A DNA stretch of 64,000 nucleotides from contig BSBN01001752.1 in NCBI GenBank assembly GCA_027924645.1, positions 11,426,001 to 11,490,000 of the forward strand, written 5' to 3'. The notes under the pieces were generated by a model, which was given only the letters and a program-made list of their open reading frames with translations, was not told the origin of the DNA and ran no database searches. This document shows positions 44,876 through 56,372 of the stretch, one piece after another (the first letter of the stretch is position 1; each line of letters opens with the position of its first letter). The DNA is from Cunninghamia lanceolata (lineage: Eukaryota > Streptophyta > Pinopsida > Cupressales > Cupressaceae). A program made the translations under genes and the position numbers.

Positions 44876-46271
44876 TGTTGTAAGTATGGGCCTAACCAGT
44901 GTTGTCATTGATGTCAACATACTCCTGTTGCATTGATGTCAATGATTGGATGAGCTGTGTGCTAAGGTTATTGAGAAAATTAGTCCTATCAGAAATAAAG
45001 AAGAAAAATAAAGACAGTGAAGCTCTATGAAGTGAAGATCCTAGCTAGATAAAGATCAAAGAATGCACATCAAAGGGTTTGTAGATATGTGTCCAAAGAT
45101 GATCCAGTCAAGATTTGAGAGGTCCACATGAAGATTTGGAGAAGTTATGGCCATATGAGTAAAACTAGTTTTGGAAGATGTTCAGAGGTGACAGAGTCAC
45201 ACAAATAGGTCTAGTGAGATTTGAAAATGCAATATCTTGTTCTGTGGATTTGGTGGAATGTTTAGGAAGCCAATGTGAATTGACAACTCAATTGGTTCAT
45301 GGTCTGGAGGTCCGTAAGAATTTATTCTAATGTAATAGTGATGATAGACTATGTTCTTGAGGTTGTGGATGGAGATACAAATGATTTTAGTAAGAAGAAG
45401 TGGTGTGGATGTTTTTGGTGATTCAGGCAAGTTTGTGGAGGTCTCTAGATTGTGTCCAATTGTTTTGGCAGTCCGCATTGAAGATTGAGCTCGTAATTGA
45501 AGATTTACTTCTGGGTCATGATGTTCTTCCTAATCATGGTTGACCAGATGTTTTACACATCTTGCAGATGATCTTGAAGATGTTCTGCAAAGCATGGCAT
45601 GTTCTTCAAAGAAGATTGAAGTCCCATATATGTGTGGCCAATAGTGTGGTGATACGCATGAAGTTCTTGTAACAAATCAAGTTGTATTTGTGTATTTGCT
45701 CTATAATAAAATAAAGTATGTATTGTGCTGACTTTGATGATTATCCCAAAGTCGATGTCTTGTATAAATAAGAGTTGTGAAGTCATTTCAAAGTATCCTT
45801 GTTGAGATGAGAAAGTGGTAGAGAGGAGAAGAGCGAAAATCAGAGCAGAAGTGTTGAGCTTAAATGGAACTGACTCAAGCATGGAAAAAGATGCTAATCT
45901 CTAATTCAAGTATGTAATATTCATTATTCTATAGATAGTGTGTCTCCTATAGGCAGTGGGCCTCTTGTGAGTAGTGTGCTTGGGCAGTGAGCCCTAATTG
46001 GAAAGTGCCATTTTATTCTTCTTATTCTTTTAACAAAGAATACAATCTTGGGTTAGTCACCCCGTGGTTTTTCCCTTAACCAGGGTTTCCACATTAAAAT
46101 CTTGGTGTCATATGTATTAATATGTTTATGCTCTTGAGTTATTACATTGTACTTCCATGATTGAATCATTATTATGCTGTAGAAATATAAGAAGGATTAA
46201 GTGTTTAAAGAGAAGAAATTTTTGTGACAACTGATTCATCCCCCCCTAAGTTGTCTATCCTAAAACCAACA
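44876..46271 (+). repeat. 5' LTR of element F
   Basis: 1396 bp, starting TGTTGTAAGTATGGGCC and ending AAAACCAACA. The 3' copy starts TGTTACAAGTATGGGCC. TATAAATA lies at 45763-45770, about 500 bp from the end, and is the likely promoter. TCTCCTATAGGCAGTG-type short repeats follow near 45950. Confidence 0.93.
45763..45770 (+). promoter_or_regulatory. TATA box in the 5' LTR of element F
   Basis: TATAAATA, conserved at the equivalent position 63923-63930 in the 3' LTR. Confidence 0.7.
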
Positions 46272-46273
46272 AT

Positions 46274-46285
46274 TGGTATCAGAGC
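46274..46285 (+). other. Primer-binding site of element F
   Basis: TGGTATCAGAGC, an exact match to the common initiator tRNA-Met site, two bases after the LTR. Confidence 0.92.
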
Positions 46286-46327
46286 CAAGTTCCTCTAAAA
46301 GAGCTTAATTACTTGAGGAGATCCAGG

Positions 46328-46910
46328 ATGTCTTCCTACAAGAAGGATAGTTCGAGGTTTGATGGAACTAATTACACTCTTTAGAAAAGCCACATGGAAT
46401 GTCACTTACAATGTATGGGAATGTACTATTGGACCATAACTTCAAAGAAGTATGTTCCTCCAAAGAATAGTCTGAGAACTTTAGATGAAATTAGAGATGA
46501 AGATAATCTTTGAGCTAAAGAAGCCTTACTAAGTGCCTTATCTGATTCAGAGCTGACAAATGTTATGGATTTAAAAACTACATATGAGATTGGGCAAAAC
46601 TAGAACTTATGCATGAAGGAGACAAATATGTTTAAATGGGCCAAGCTACAGAGTCTGAAAGGAAAATTTGAAAACCTGAAGATGAACGAAGATGAGAATA
46701 TCACTACATTTATGCCAAAAGTAAATGAGCTTGTTTGTGGCATTAGGTGTGCTAGTGGAACCTTGGATGAAGATGAGATTGTTGCCAAAGTTCTCAGATC
46801 CCTACCTCCTGCTTACAAACACAAGGTTGCTACTATTGAAGAATTCATATCTTTATCAAATATCACAAGAGATCAATTGGTTGGAAAATTAGCTGCATTT
46901 GAATTAGTTG
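46328..46910 (+). pseudogene. Copia gag, N-terminal part (element F)
   Basis: ATG at 46328. The frame shows RFDGTNYTLWKSHMECHLQC with TAG replacing the Trp. It continues MKETNMFKWAKLQSLKGKFE, EDENITTFMPKVNELVCGIR and VLRSLPPAYKHKVATIEEF, the retrotransposon gag (UBN2-like) core. Reading continues at 59147 after element G. Confidence 0.87.
46906..46910 (+). repeat. Target duplication of element G (left copy)
   Basis: AGTTG, identical to 59142-59146 on the other side of element G. It falls in the gag of element F. Confidence 0.93.
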
Positions 46911-48019
46911 TGTTATGGGAAATTTGGATCAAACAATGAATATGCAATGATAAACAATAGCAAATACCCAAAACTCAATAGAATAGTGAACTAAGAAGAT
47001 CAAATCAAATAAGCAATGAATAAACCAACGCAAAACCTTCCTTAGATTGAAACTTCCATTGTTGCCTATCAAAAATCGTCCTTGTGTGTATGAAATAGGC
47101 CCTCAGAGAGTGCACTTCTTTGCTTTGTCAAGAATGTCGATTATGAATGGCTATGGTAATGTCACAATGAATAGATGCTTCAAAACGAAGGTAGTAGTGC
47201 GTAGTAACAAAAGTGTGATCGCAAGCAATGAAGGAATTGGTGCCAAAGGTGCACTGTAATTCCTGCAGAGTAACAATACTTAAAGTTTGGATGAATGAAA
47301 TGGAAGAATGAGGTTCATTTTATAGACTTCGGAGAAATAAGATCAATGGTATAGAAAAAATGAGAAGATCAATGGTTGAGAACAGTTGAGGAACATGCAA
47401 CAAAATAAGAAGAAGACAAGTGTCACACAAAAGTTGTTTTATTTGAGTTAATCACTTTCTTTTCTAAAGATAAGACATGCTTTTCATAAATTAGAAAGCT
47501 TTTTTCTAATTTAAGAGAAATTGATAAAAACAAGGTTGATCGAATAGATAACTCAACTTAAGATTTGCTTTTGAATGATTTGAGAGAAATTAAATAATAA
47601 ATTATTTAATTGTGTGTGCATGGAGAAGAAGACTTCTTTTTAGAAGATTTAGAAGATATTTGAAGAATTTTAAAGATAAGAAAGAAAATTAAATAAATAA
47701 ATTTATTTAATTGTTGTGCATGATTTGGAAGAATAAATAAAATATTTGATTTATTTATTTTTAGGAGATTGAGAAGATTTAAATAAATTTGATTTGATTT
47801 ATTTAAATTTGGAGGAATGAATTTGATTTAATTAAATAATTAAGAATTATTTAATTGTTTGGAAGAATTTAAATTAAATAAAGGGTTTTATTTAATTGTT
47901 GGAAGAATATGAATCAAATAAATAAATTTGTTTATTTATTTATTGATAGAGGAATTAGAAGGGAATAAATATTAAGAATATTTATCTAGACCAAATCGTG
48001 TCATTTTTAGGTGTATACA
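46911..48019 (-). repeat. 3' LTR of element G
   Basis: 1109 bp. It starts (plus strand) TGTTATGGGAAATTTGGATC and ends GTGTATACA. The right part (47480-47990) is very AT-rich with repeated AAATAAATAAATTTATTTAAT-like inverted repeats. Confidence 0.93.
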
Positions 48020-48033
48020 TTTTCCCCCTCTTT
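48020..48033 (-). other. Polypurine tract of element G
   Basis: On the minus strand AAAGAGGGGGAAAA abuts the LTR start TGTATACACC. This fixes the element's orientation as minus. Confidence 0.88.
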
Positions 48034-48318
48034 GATGCAATGCGGTTTACAGTGTTGCTTCAAAGAATAAATAGTCTGATAATGATACATGCCCCAGTTT
48101 GCCCCTAGTACAGATTATGACGATAGGATGCCCTCTCGGGAGATTGGACGAGAAGAAAGCAAAAGGACAAGAGACGAACAATCTCACAAAGACGAAGGAA
48201 AACAAGGTTAGGTTGGAAGGAAACAGGATGCATTTCAGAGAAATGGGAAGAAAAACTAGAAGAAACGGATGCAGGACGTAGTCGTAGTCACCACATAGCC
48301 AAATTAGGGTTTGCAAGC

Positions 48319-48326
48319 TATAAATA
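48319..48326 (+). promoter_or_regulatory. TATA box upstream of the PMD gene
   Basis: TATAAATA in the context GCTATAAATAGGAGCTGGG, on the plus strand and thus opposite to element G. It lies about 75 bp before an ATG at 48400 and 0.7 kb before the PMD coding region. It looks like an internal gene promoter that does not depend on the LTR. Confidence 0.6.
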
Positions 48327-48399
48327 GGAGCTGGGTCCACAAGACAATTCATTTGCACACTTGTCTTAGCTTGATTTTCTTTAGAGAGCTTAGAGTAGC

Positions 48400-50996
48400 A
48401 TGGTAGCCAGAGAGGTGGATATTCCATGCGAGGAGCATCGATTCAAGCACGTTCGTCGATTCGACCGGCCAGCAGAGGCAGGACCCCCGGTATGCATCCT
48501 GAAAAATTCTCCTAGGGTCAATTTAGGTAGTAATAAATGCTAGGAGAAATTAGGGTAGATAGAAGCGCATAAATGCAAAACAATGCATATGTAGCATGAA
48601 ACAACACATGCATTATTTTGCAGTGCATACATGGAATTTAACGGTGCATATGCGAAATTGGCGCATACATAGAAAATTGTGGCGCATGTGTAATCCTGTG
48701 GCGCATATATAGCATGTTGCGGCACATGCGTGAAAGTAGTGCATTTGTAAAATGGGATGGCACATACATAGGTTCTTGCAGCGCATTTGCCAAGAATGGC
48801 GCATAGGTTCAGAAACAGTGCTTTTGTTAAAAAGCAGCGCATTTACCACCTGTTGTGGCACATATGTCACATATAGGTAGATTATTTAGCGAAACTGACT
48901 TGATTAGTGCCTTGTTTGACACGTCAATCGATAAGCTATCTCTGAGATTACAGGAATCTAGTCAAGAGATGTAGTGTACTGATCAATTTGAAATGCTAAG
49001 TTAGTTGACATGTTTCTATAGATGTGTTGAGTATGGTACTTGTAGCTTTAGGTTGACGCCTTGCTTTGCGTGCTTGCAAGAGGAGATACAGGATATGTTG
49101 CAGTCTAGGGAGCAGTTCTCTATGTCCTTGTTGCAGAGATATATGCTGACTGAGATAGATAGAGAGGCACTTGGCACTATGGGACTTGATTACATTTGCT
49201 TCATGCCTGAGGTGCGGGTGAACTGTGGCTTGTTGACTACTGATGTGGAGAGATTCCACAGTGAGGATGGGACATTCCACTTCCTGACTGGAGAGATGGC
49301 TGTGACACTGGAGAACATCTATCAGATTTTGTATTTGCCAATTGATGGCGAGCTTGTGGAGTATGACCCATAGAGAGGTATAGGACTTGCCGAGTGCAGG
49401 TGAGTGTTTGATGACCCAGAGCTGGTTGGACAGGTCATCCCTTGGCAGGACATTCATGATTACTACGACTACTTCCCAGGGATTGTACTAGGATTGATCA
49501 GAGGCGTTGTATGCCCTGACAGGAGATCACATGGGTTCCCCATTGGATGGGGTAGGATCATGGAGAGGATGGTGACAGAGGGCACCCAATATGCTTGGGG
49601 TGTCTACGTGCTTGCCCATTTATACCATGATATGCATCAGGTGGTATACCATAGGAGCACGAGCCTGTCTACAGGTGTATCACTACTACAATTTTGGATA
49701 TGGGAGCACATAGTGATCACGAGACCAATATCTGTCTTTGCGAGATAGAGGGGATAGCCATATAGCTATGGCTATGCAGGAGTGATTTCCTAGCATAGGT
49801 TGGGAAAGTTGGAGTATTGGAGACATGCTTTGGATGGAGTAGATGTGGTCATCTGGCGACCATATCTAGACTGTGAGCCATGGGATGACGAGGCAGACGA
49901 GCTACCATACTGCTTTCAGATGAGATGGCTGATAGGGCGGACCTGCCACATACTAGAGAGGTAGATTGTTGGCAGAGTACTGAGACAGTTTGACAGGAGG
50001 CAGGGCATGCCACAGGGGCAGGCTTGGTTTGCATGGACACACGCGGAGAGGGTCAGGTGGGGACCGATGGCATCCTATGAGGAGGCCCTGGCAGAGTTTC
50101 GACAGACACCTTATGTCACCTGGGACATGAGGAGGGAGATAGCAGATGCCGGGACGTCACAGGATTATGAGGATTGGTTTGCCGAGCATCCATTCCTGAG
50201 ATATTTAGGACCTGGGGTGTTGGTGCCTTGCATAGATGAGGTAGACTCAGAGGATGAGGGCTAGGTTGGCCGGAGGAGGAGGAGGGGGAGAGGGAGAGGA
50301 GGACAGAGAGGGGGCAGAGATGGAGGAGATGATGGAGGCCGACCCAGACAGAGGCGAAGGGTTGAGGAGGGACCAGAGGTCGCACAACAAGTACCACAGG
50401 AGGTACCATAGGTACAATGAGGACAGATGCCACCACCTCAGCAGGTGGCATAGCAGCAGGTACCACAGGGTCCAGCATAGGTAGATGTCCATGAGAGGAC
50501 TATAGCTACATTGAGAGGGTAGGTTAGACAGCTGCAGTCCCAGCCCTGGAGAGTTGAGGCCCGACGAGAGATAGATGTAGAGTACATTGCGGGTCTGACC
50601 AGAGAGAGGGACATGGCAGACACTTGGATACGAGTTATCCAGGTGGAGAGCGATACCACAGTGGCAGCCCTGGGGACAGATGCGACAAGTAGTTTCCTAG
50701 TTGGGCAGGTGCAGCTGGCACAGGTGCAGGGAGAGTTGGCACAGGTGTGAGGGTAGCTAGCACAGGTACATGGGGAGTTGGCCAGAGCACAGGCCTAGAC
50801 ATAGTATTATCACGTATTATACCATGGTGCAGTGCCTGTTAGTCAGAGGGCTCTGAGCTATAGGAGTCAGTCGATGGCCTCACAAAGAGCAGGTCCGTCA
50901 AGGTCAGGGGCCTCTGTTATGGGCCTAAAGCAGTCTGAGGCCGACAGAGGAGGAGGAGACACTTCCAGTAGAAGTGGTCCTCAGCAGCAGGGGTAG
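48400..50996 (+). pseudogene. Plant mobile domain (PMD, MAIN/MAIL1-like) gene inside element G
   Basis: From 49032 to about 50260 the plus strand encodes a PMD. The signature reads VNCGLLTTDVERFHSEDGTF then HFLTGEMAVTLENIYQILYL and PIDGELVEYD. Later come GTQYAWGVYVLAHLYHDMHQ and GVSLLQFWIWEHIVITRP. PMD proteins such as Arabidopsis MAIN and MAIL1 act in transposon silencing, and TE-borne PMD genes are known. A Gly/Arg-rich segment (50275-50390) and a coiled-coil-like tail to 50996 follow. A possible first exon (ATG 48400 to CCG|GTATGC at 48489) could be joined to 49032 in frame. In-frame stops, mostly TAG (for example 49371, 49746, 50262), show decay. Confidence 0.8.
48561..48876 (+). repeat. 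Minisatellite, about 23-bp unit (GGCGCATATGTA-type), in the PMD intron-like region
   Basis: About 14 irregular units built on TGTGGCGCATATGTAGAAAAT, with variants GGCACATGCGTG, AGTGCATTTGTA and AGCGCATTTGCC. It lies between the putative first PMD exon and the main PMD coding region. Confidence 0.75.
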
Positions 50997-52440
50997 AGAT
51001 TTGTAGATTTTGGATCCTATGTACTTTTTTGATGGCTCAGATAGCCAGATAGACTTGTACCACTTTTGTATTTTGAGACATGTACCAGCATCCATTGGGA
51101 TGTACTTATTGTATATGACACTTGATTCAGAGACAGACATTTGGATATTGTACATTTGGACATATTTTACGATATTTATATGACGATGCATCTATTTTGA
51201 TTCTGTCTATATGGATGAGTTTATGATGCACTTTTTATTGTATGATGCAATGTATGTGTTTATCTAATGCAAGCTTAGGTGTTTTACTTGATGTTATGAG
51301 ATGTTATCTGATGCAGATTTGTGATATGATGCTATGTGATGCTATATGACTTAATGCAGACTTAGATGCTTGACTTGATATGTTTCTAACGTGTGTGAAT
51401 GCAAATGGTATCTATATGATTATGCAACTTATGTGATGCACTTTATCTATGTTTTTAATTTTTTTTGTTTCGACACTATATGATGATTGTATATGGATGA
51501 CTTAATGCACTCTATTATGTATGCAACTGATTTAATCATGTAAATGCCTATCTCATCTGATACGATATGCAACTATATGCTCTATTTTTGTGATGTCTAA
51601 ATGTACTCTATCGACACAGAAATGACAGAATGATAGAAGTTTGATTGACAAAAGAATGACTCGATAGAAAGATTCACAAGCTTCACCTTGTATTGTTACC
51701 TTGCATTGATTGGATCCTTTATTGCATGGATATGGATGTATGGATGTGTAAATGGATGTGTAATGGATGGATTTTATTTTGACATCTTGATAGTGCAAGT
51801 ATTTTGAAGTGCTTTATTTCATCATTGGGCGATTTTTTTTTTTGGGTACTTTTTCTGAAATGTTGTAAGTTAATACAAGCATCTAGGTATAAATGAATCG
51901 AGATGACCTAAGTATTACTTACATGGATTTTGATTTAGCAAGTTAATACAAGCATTGAGGTATAATTGAACCGAGATGACTTGAGTATTTCTTGCGTATC
52001 AACAAACAAGGATTGCCCCTGTTCATGTTAGACCTTTGGATGTCCTCGATGATCTTTTACCGATCATTTCCTTAGACAAGGCTTCACATTACTAAATATT
52101 AATCCACAATAGCAAACAATGAAATAATCATGCCCCCATCATAGCATCTCTAGCTTTTTGGCTTCCTCGAGTAGCATAGAAAGGCATGATAGAAAAAATC
52201 AAGACTCTGACTTTAACCATGTTTCCAATCCACAAAACATTTTTGTATTTAGATGTGTTTGTTTCTTGCCATAATTTGAGTAAAATCATTTTAGAAGGCC
52301 TTAGGTGTTTGTTTTTCTTTTGATAGGTTAATGTCTTGCATTAGGAATTTTTCTTGAAAAGAGTGGGTTTCGCTTGCGCTTGCTTGCTTGGTGAGAAGAA
52401 CTTCACAATCCTTATTGGAGAGATGGACCCTAAGGGACTA
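50997..52440 (+). other. Noncoding sequence downstream of the PMD gene
   Basis: No gene is seen. The stretch 51200-51560 is rich in TGATGCA/TGATGCT and TATATGAT motifs (TATATGATGATTG, CTTATGTGATGCAC). A direct repeat AAGTTAATACAAGCAT.TAGGTATAA.TGAA.CGAGATGAC occurs at about 51867 and 51940. Confidence 0.5.
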
Positions 52441-52770
52441 AAAGTGCCTCAGGGGCTCATTGCTAAATGGCCTTGCCTACGTGACGACGTAGAGGCAACA
52501 TAGTTCGGGGTGAACCCTAATGGACCATGGATGGACTAGAAGAAAGACGATAAGAAATGGGATGGATGGGACCGTGGGAGCCTCGGGGGCACATTAGAAT
52601 AATGGCCTTGCCTACGTGACAACGCAAAGGCACCATAGTTCATGGATTTGGACCATGGATGGACTAGAAGATAGACAAAAAGATATGGGATGGACAAGGA
52701 AAGCCTCAGGGGTGCATTGAAAATGGCCTTGCCTACGTGATGACACAGAGGCAATGTAGTTCACAGAATT
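52441..52770. repeat. Three-copy tandem repeat, 123-135-bp unit, with CTACGTGACGACGTAG
   Basis: Copies begin at about 52445, 52580 and 52703 with GCCTC.GGGG and contain ATGGCCTTGCCTACGTGA..AC followed by AGGCA...TAGTTC. The first copy has the palindrome CTACGT-GACG-ACGTAG at 52477-52492, which degrades in copies 2 and 3. Confidence 0.7.
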
Positions 52771-52779
52771 TGATGGACC

Positions 52780-52955
52780 TAAGATATGGATTGGATGAGA
52801 CATGATATGGAACAGACATGGATTAGATATGAAACAAATAAGACATGACATGGAACAAATATGGATCAGACATGGAATAGATATGGATTAGATAAGACAC
52901 GATATGGATCAGATAAGACATGACATGGAATAGATATGGATCAGATAATACTAAT
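52780..52955. repeat. Short-unit tandem array (GATATGGATYAGATAAGACATGACATGGAA)
   Basis: Roughly 30-bp units with internal 12-bp subunits (ATGGA..AGAT) run directly after the 130-bp array. Several units are nearly identical, for example GATATGGATCAGATAA at 52910 and 52937. Open frames here are products of the repeat. Confidence 0.65.
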
Positions 52956-53925
52956 GACAAGGAAACACCATGGATAGGTAGATGTATGGGTGAATGGAAC
53001 AGGTAGGTAGAAGGAACCAAGGATGTGATCTCCAAGGACTATGTTGCATAAGAATAACGTGCCCCATTGTAAGTAGAATACTTAGAATTTTTCATGACAA
53101 AGCTTACGATGATAGGAGGATGAGAGGGTAATGAAGGATTTGCATGGTTTGGAGGGATAAGGTATGTCAAGAGACATCTAAAACATTTGTCAACATTGTG
53201 CCCCCAATCTTTATCAAGACCAAAGAAATAGAGGAAAGGAAGATTAGGATGGATAGATTGGATAGTATAGCTAGGATAGGATAGGAAATGGTATGGAAGG
53301 AAACTGATAGGAGAAGAGTGATAGGCTGATGAGACAAGGTGCTCCCAAGTGTAGGTGACGTAGAAGATCAAATTACACATGATGCTTGTTTGCCAGGTTT
53401 TCATCATGGTACTTATCCAAGGCGCATGTTTGCCAGATTTTCACCATTGGACGAAGGAATTTTTCTTTACTTTTTTTTTTTTTTTGAATTTTTGGATGGG
53501 AGAAGGTGGATAGGAAAAGGAGAGACTCAAGTATCTAGGTCCCTGAAAGGTGACAGTCCCACTAAAAAGATGTCATTGCATGGACCATGTCAAGTGTTCT
53601 CATAGACGCTGGTAGGGGATTGCATGAAAGGAAGACGAAGTAGGTAGATAGTGGATTATGGAAGGTGCGATAGTGGATGATGATGCAAAATATGGATGGA
53701 AAGCTTATGCAAAAGCATGGACCATAGGAATAGGATGAGGAAGATATGTAGGATAATAGTGGAAGGAAGGGGAGATGGAGGTATATGAAAATGTTGCGGA
53801 ATGGAAGGGAATCATGACCAACGGTTGCACATACCATGATAAACATTGAAGCTGGTGATGGGAAAGTAGTGTAGGAAGCAACAGAGACTTTTGCTTGTGG
53901 ATGAATGACTTAGGCATGTAGGGAT

Positions 53926-56188
53926 CTACATAGACTGAGTATTTTTCTGATTTTTACTTGTCATGTGGGATGGAAGAATTTGAGACTTTTGGATGGAATG
54001 GGAGAAAGTGGATGGTTGAGATTTTTGAGAGGTAGATGCCTCATGTAACTTGAGGGCTTTTTGCTTAGGTACCCAAACCATTTTGTTTTTAGATAGTACC
54101 TGTGAAGGTATGGGTTTGGGTGTTTGTAGCTTTTGTGCATCTTTTGGAGTAATCAATTGTTGGATACAGACACGCACCTTTTTTAGTTTGGCATATAGGT
54201 GTGTGGGTGTATTTAGCTCTTGAGAAGGATGTTTCTTTGATTCTTGGTTTTTGTATCCTAGGTCATGAGGACTCTTAGGATTTTTGATTTGATAAGTAGA
54301 GGTATCCAAATGCTTGCCATTGAAATCTTTTGGGATGGTGGAAGCTCTTTGCTTAGACAACATGTGCATTTGTTGGCCATGATTGGGATTGTTAGAAGAA
54401 TCATAGATGGATGGATAAGGTGTTGGGAGAAGTGGTGGTAAAATGCATGGAGGGATATTAGGAGTTGGAAGTAGCAGTGGTAGATTGGATGGTGGAAGGT
54501 GTATGGTCACATGCTTTTGACAATTGTAGGATGATGGAGGCAGAATGGCAACATACGTTTTGGGGATATGATGGTTTTTGTGATGGAAAGTGGTGGATTT
54601 AGAGGGTATGGAGGAAGTACCAACATCTTGAGATTGTTTACCTTGGGGTATGTATCCAAGGCCATATGAAGGAGGAGGAACATTGACATGGACGGGCTCC
54701 AAAATACCTTGTTCATGAAGGCCTAAGCCTTTATCTTGATAGTTCATATGTTGGAGTATGCATTGGACATCGGGATTATGTGTAGGTGGAACAATAGACA
54801 CAAGTTACTTATTGGACAAAGAAGGTGGGATACAAGATAATGGTGGCTGGTGTTCTAAGGAAGAACACTCATGAATGAAGGTGGTAAGACCAAGGATATA
54901 CGGTGGGGGATTTGCAGCATGGTCGGTAATGGATGGCGGAGGAGTATTATTGATTCGATCTTCTACGCTTGCTTGGGAGGCAAGTGTCTCATCAAAGGAA
55001 GAGGAAGTTGTTGGATCTTGGATGGGATTAGATGGGGTTATAAGCCCGGGACCATGGAATGCATAAAGTGGGCTAAGAGGATCATCATGGTCTGCTTGAT
55101 CATAGATAGGCTCTTGATCATAGATGGGATCTTGATCATAGATAGGATTTATCATGATGGAATTAAGGTGCTCTTGTATAGGTTCATCATCAATGATAAT
55201 ATCCTAATCATAGAAAGGATAGAGGTCATGGAGGGGTTGGACTTTGATCTCTCGTTCATGTATAGGATCAAGTTGCTCATGGATAGCTTCTTCATCAAAG
55301 GTAGTATCTTGATCATAAAAGAGATATAGGTTATGAATGGTTTGAAATTGTATTTCTTTCTCATGTATAGGTATAGGATCATCAAAAAGATAAAGCTTAT
55401 GTAAGGGTCAGATGGGAGTACTTTGATCTTGATTTAGACAAGGGGTTGATGTTTCCACATGTTCTAAAGTGTGCTCTTGACATAACACTTGAGGTGCTTG
55501 AATTGAAGTTGAGGTAGAAGACTCTCGGATAGGCTCTTGGTCAACAACATGAAGGTATGACAGAGCTTGACTTTGGTGCATGGTAGGAGGTTCTTCAATA
55601 TGCTCAAGGGGTTGTAGGATTTGACATGTTTGGAGACTCTTTGATAAGGTCAAGGACTGGAATTTAGGGACATGGTTGACTCTCTGCTAGTAGCCCTTGG
55701 ATCACATCCTGTGTAGGTGTATGAATAGGTGAGTGAGGGGATTTAGCTTTTTCCCTAGCTTTTCTCTAGTTGTATAAATTTGAAAAATATTTTTCCCACC
55801 ACTGATCTGATTCTTTTTTGGTTGCCCATTTAGGGTTTGAGGAACTAGATGGTGGTGTTGGTATAGGATTGGTATGCTTTGGGATAGGTGTCTTAGAAGA
55901 TGGTGAAGGAGGACTAGTAGACAGAGTGGTATACGATTTCTAACTTGAGGTGGTGCTTGCCTTGTCATGAGCATCATTAAGACAAGAAACAGATGTATGA
56001 GTTTGGGGTGAGGCGTAGCTAGTACTGACATGTTCAGCGTGTAAGATTGCCATTTCTTGTTGTATGACTTGGAGTTCTTGAGAAATTACTTCTAATTGGT
56101 TTTTCATGTCGACAGAAACTGACACAACACTGAAATGGGTACCTAGAAAACTTGGAATTTTTCTTTGAAAGATTGTGCAAGTCCTCAC
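53926..56188 (-). pseudogene. Pro/Ser/His-rich ORF in the gag position of element G
   Basis: A chain of minus-strand open stretches runs from MKNQLEVISQELQVIQQEMA (coiled-coil-like, about 56110) through ATKKESDQWWEKYFSNLY (about 55790) to a long 291-codon stretch ending at 53926. Low-complexity Pro, Ser, Gln and His dominate (LPPLLPTPYPSIYDSSNNPN). A run of YDQDPIYDQEPIYDQ-like repeats lies near 55110. No zinc knuckle, capsid or enzyme motif is recognised. Its position, 5' on the element's own strand, suggests a gag substitute, but the function is unknown. Confidence 0.45.
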
Positions 56189-56204
56189 TGTCGTGTATGC
56201 ACTA

Positions 56205-56372
56205 AAACAGATGCGCTACGAAAATAGATACATGCGCTGCAAGTCAGGATATATGTGTTGTACTGCTGAAATGTATATGCATTGGAACAGTTAATGAAAG
56301 CACTGAAAGTCACTGCAAATGTGCCGCAGGTCGGCACAGATGCACAGGAACAGAGGACGGATGTGCTGCTCT
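56205..56372 (-). repeat. Short array of GCGCT/GTGC-type units
   Basis: Degenerate units such as GATGCGCTACGAAAATAGATAC, ATGCGCTGCAAGTCAGG and GTGCCGCAGGTCGGCACAGATG resemble the minisatellites at 48561 and 57752. Confidence 0.45.

Noticed and set aside
48561..48876. Regularly spaced short repeats resembling a CRISPR array
   Set aside because: The units are degenerate, spacers are not unique, and the context is a plant retroelement; it is a minisatellite.
49005..50264. The PMD region as a host gene into which LTRs of G inserted independently
   Set aside because: One perfect target duplication flanks the whole 12.2 kb and PPT and PBS sit at the correct inner ends, so the PMD was inside the element when it inserted.
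50247..50492. Minus-strand Ser/Pro/Leu-rich frames opposite the Gly/Arg-rich PMD tail
   Set aside because: They are the complement of a GGAGGAGG-rich purine run in the PMD gene.
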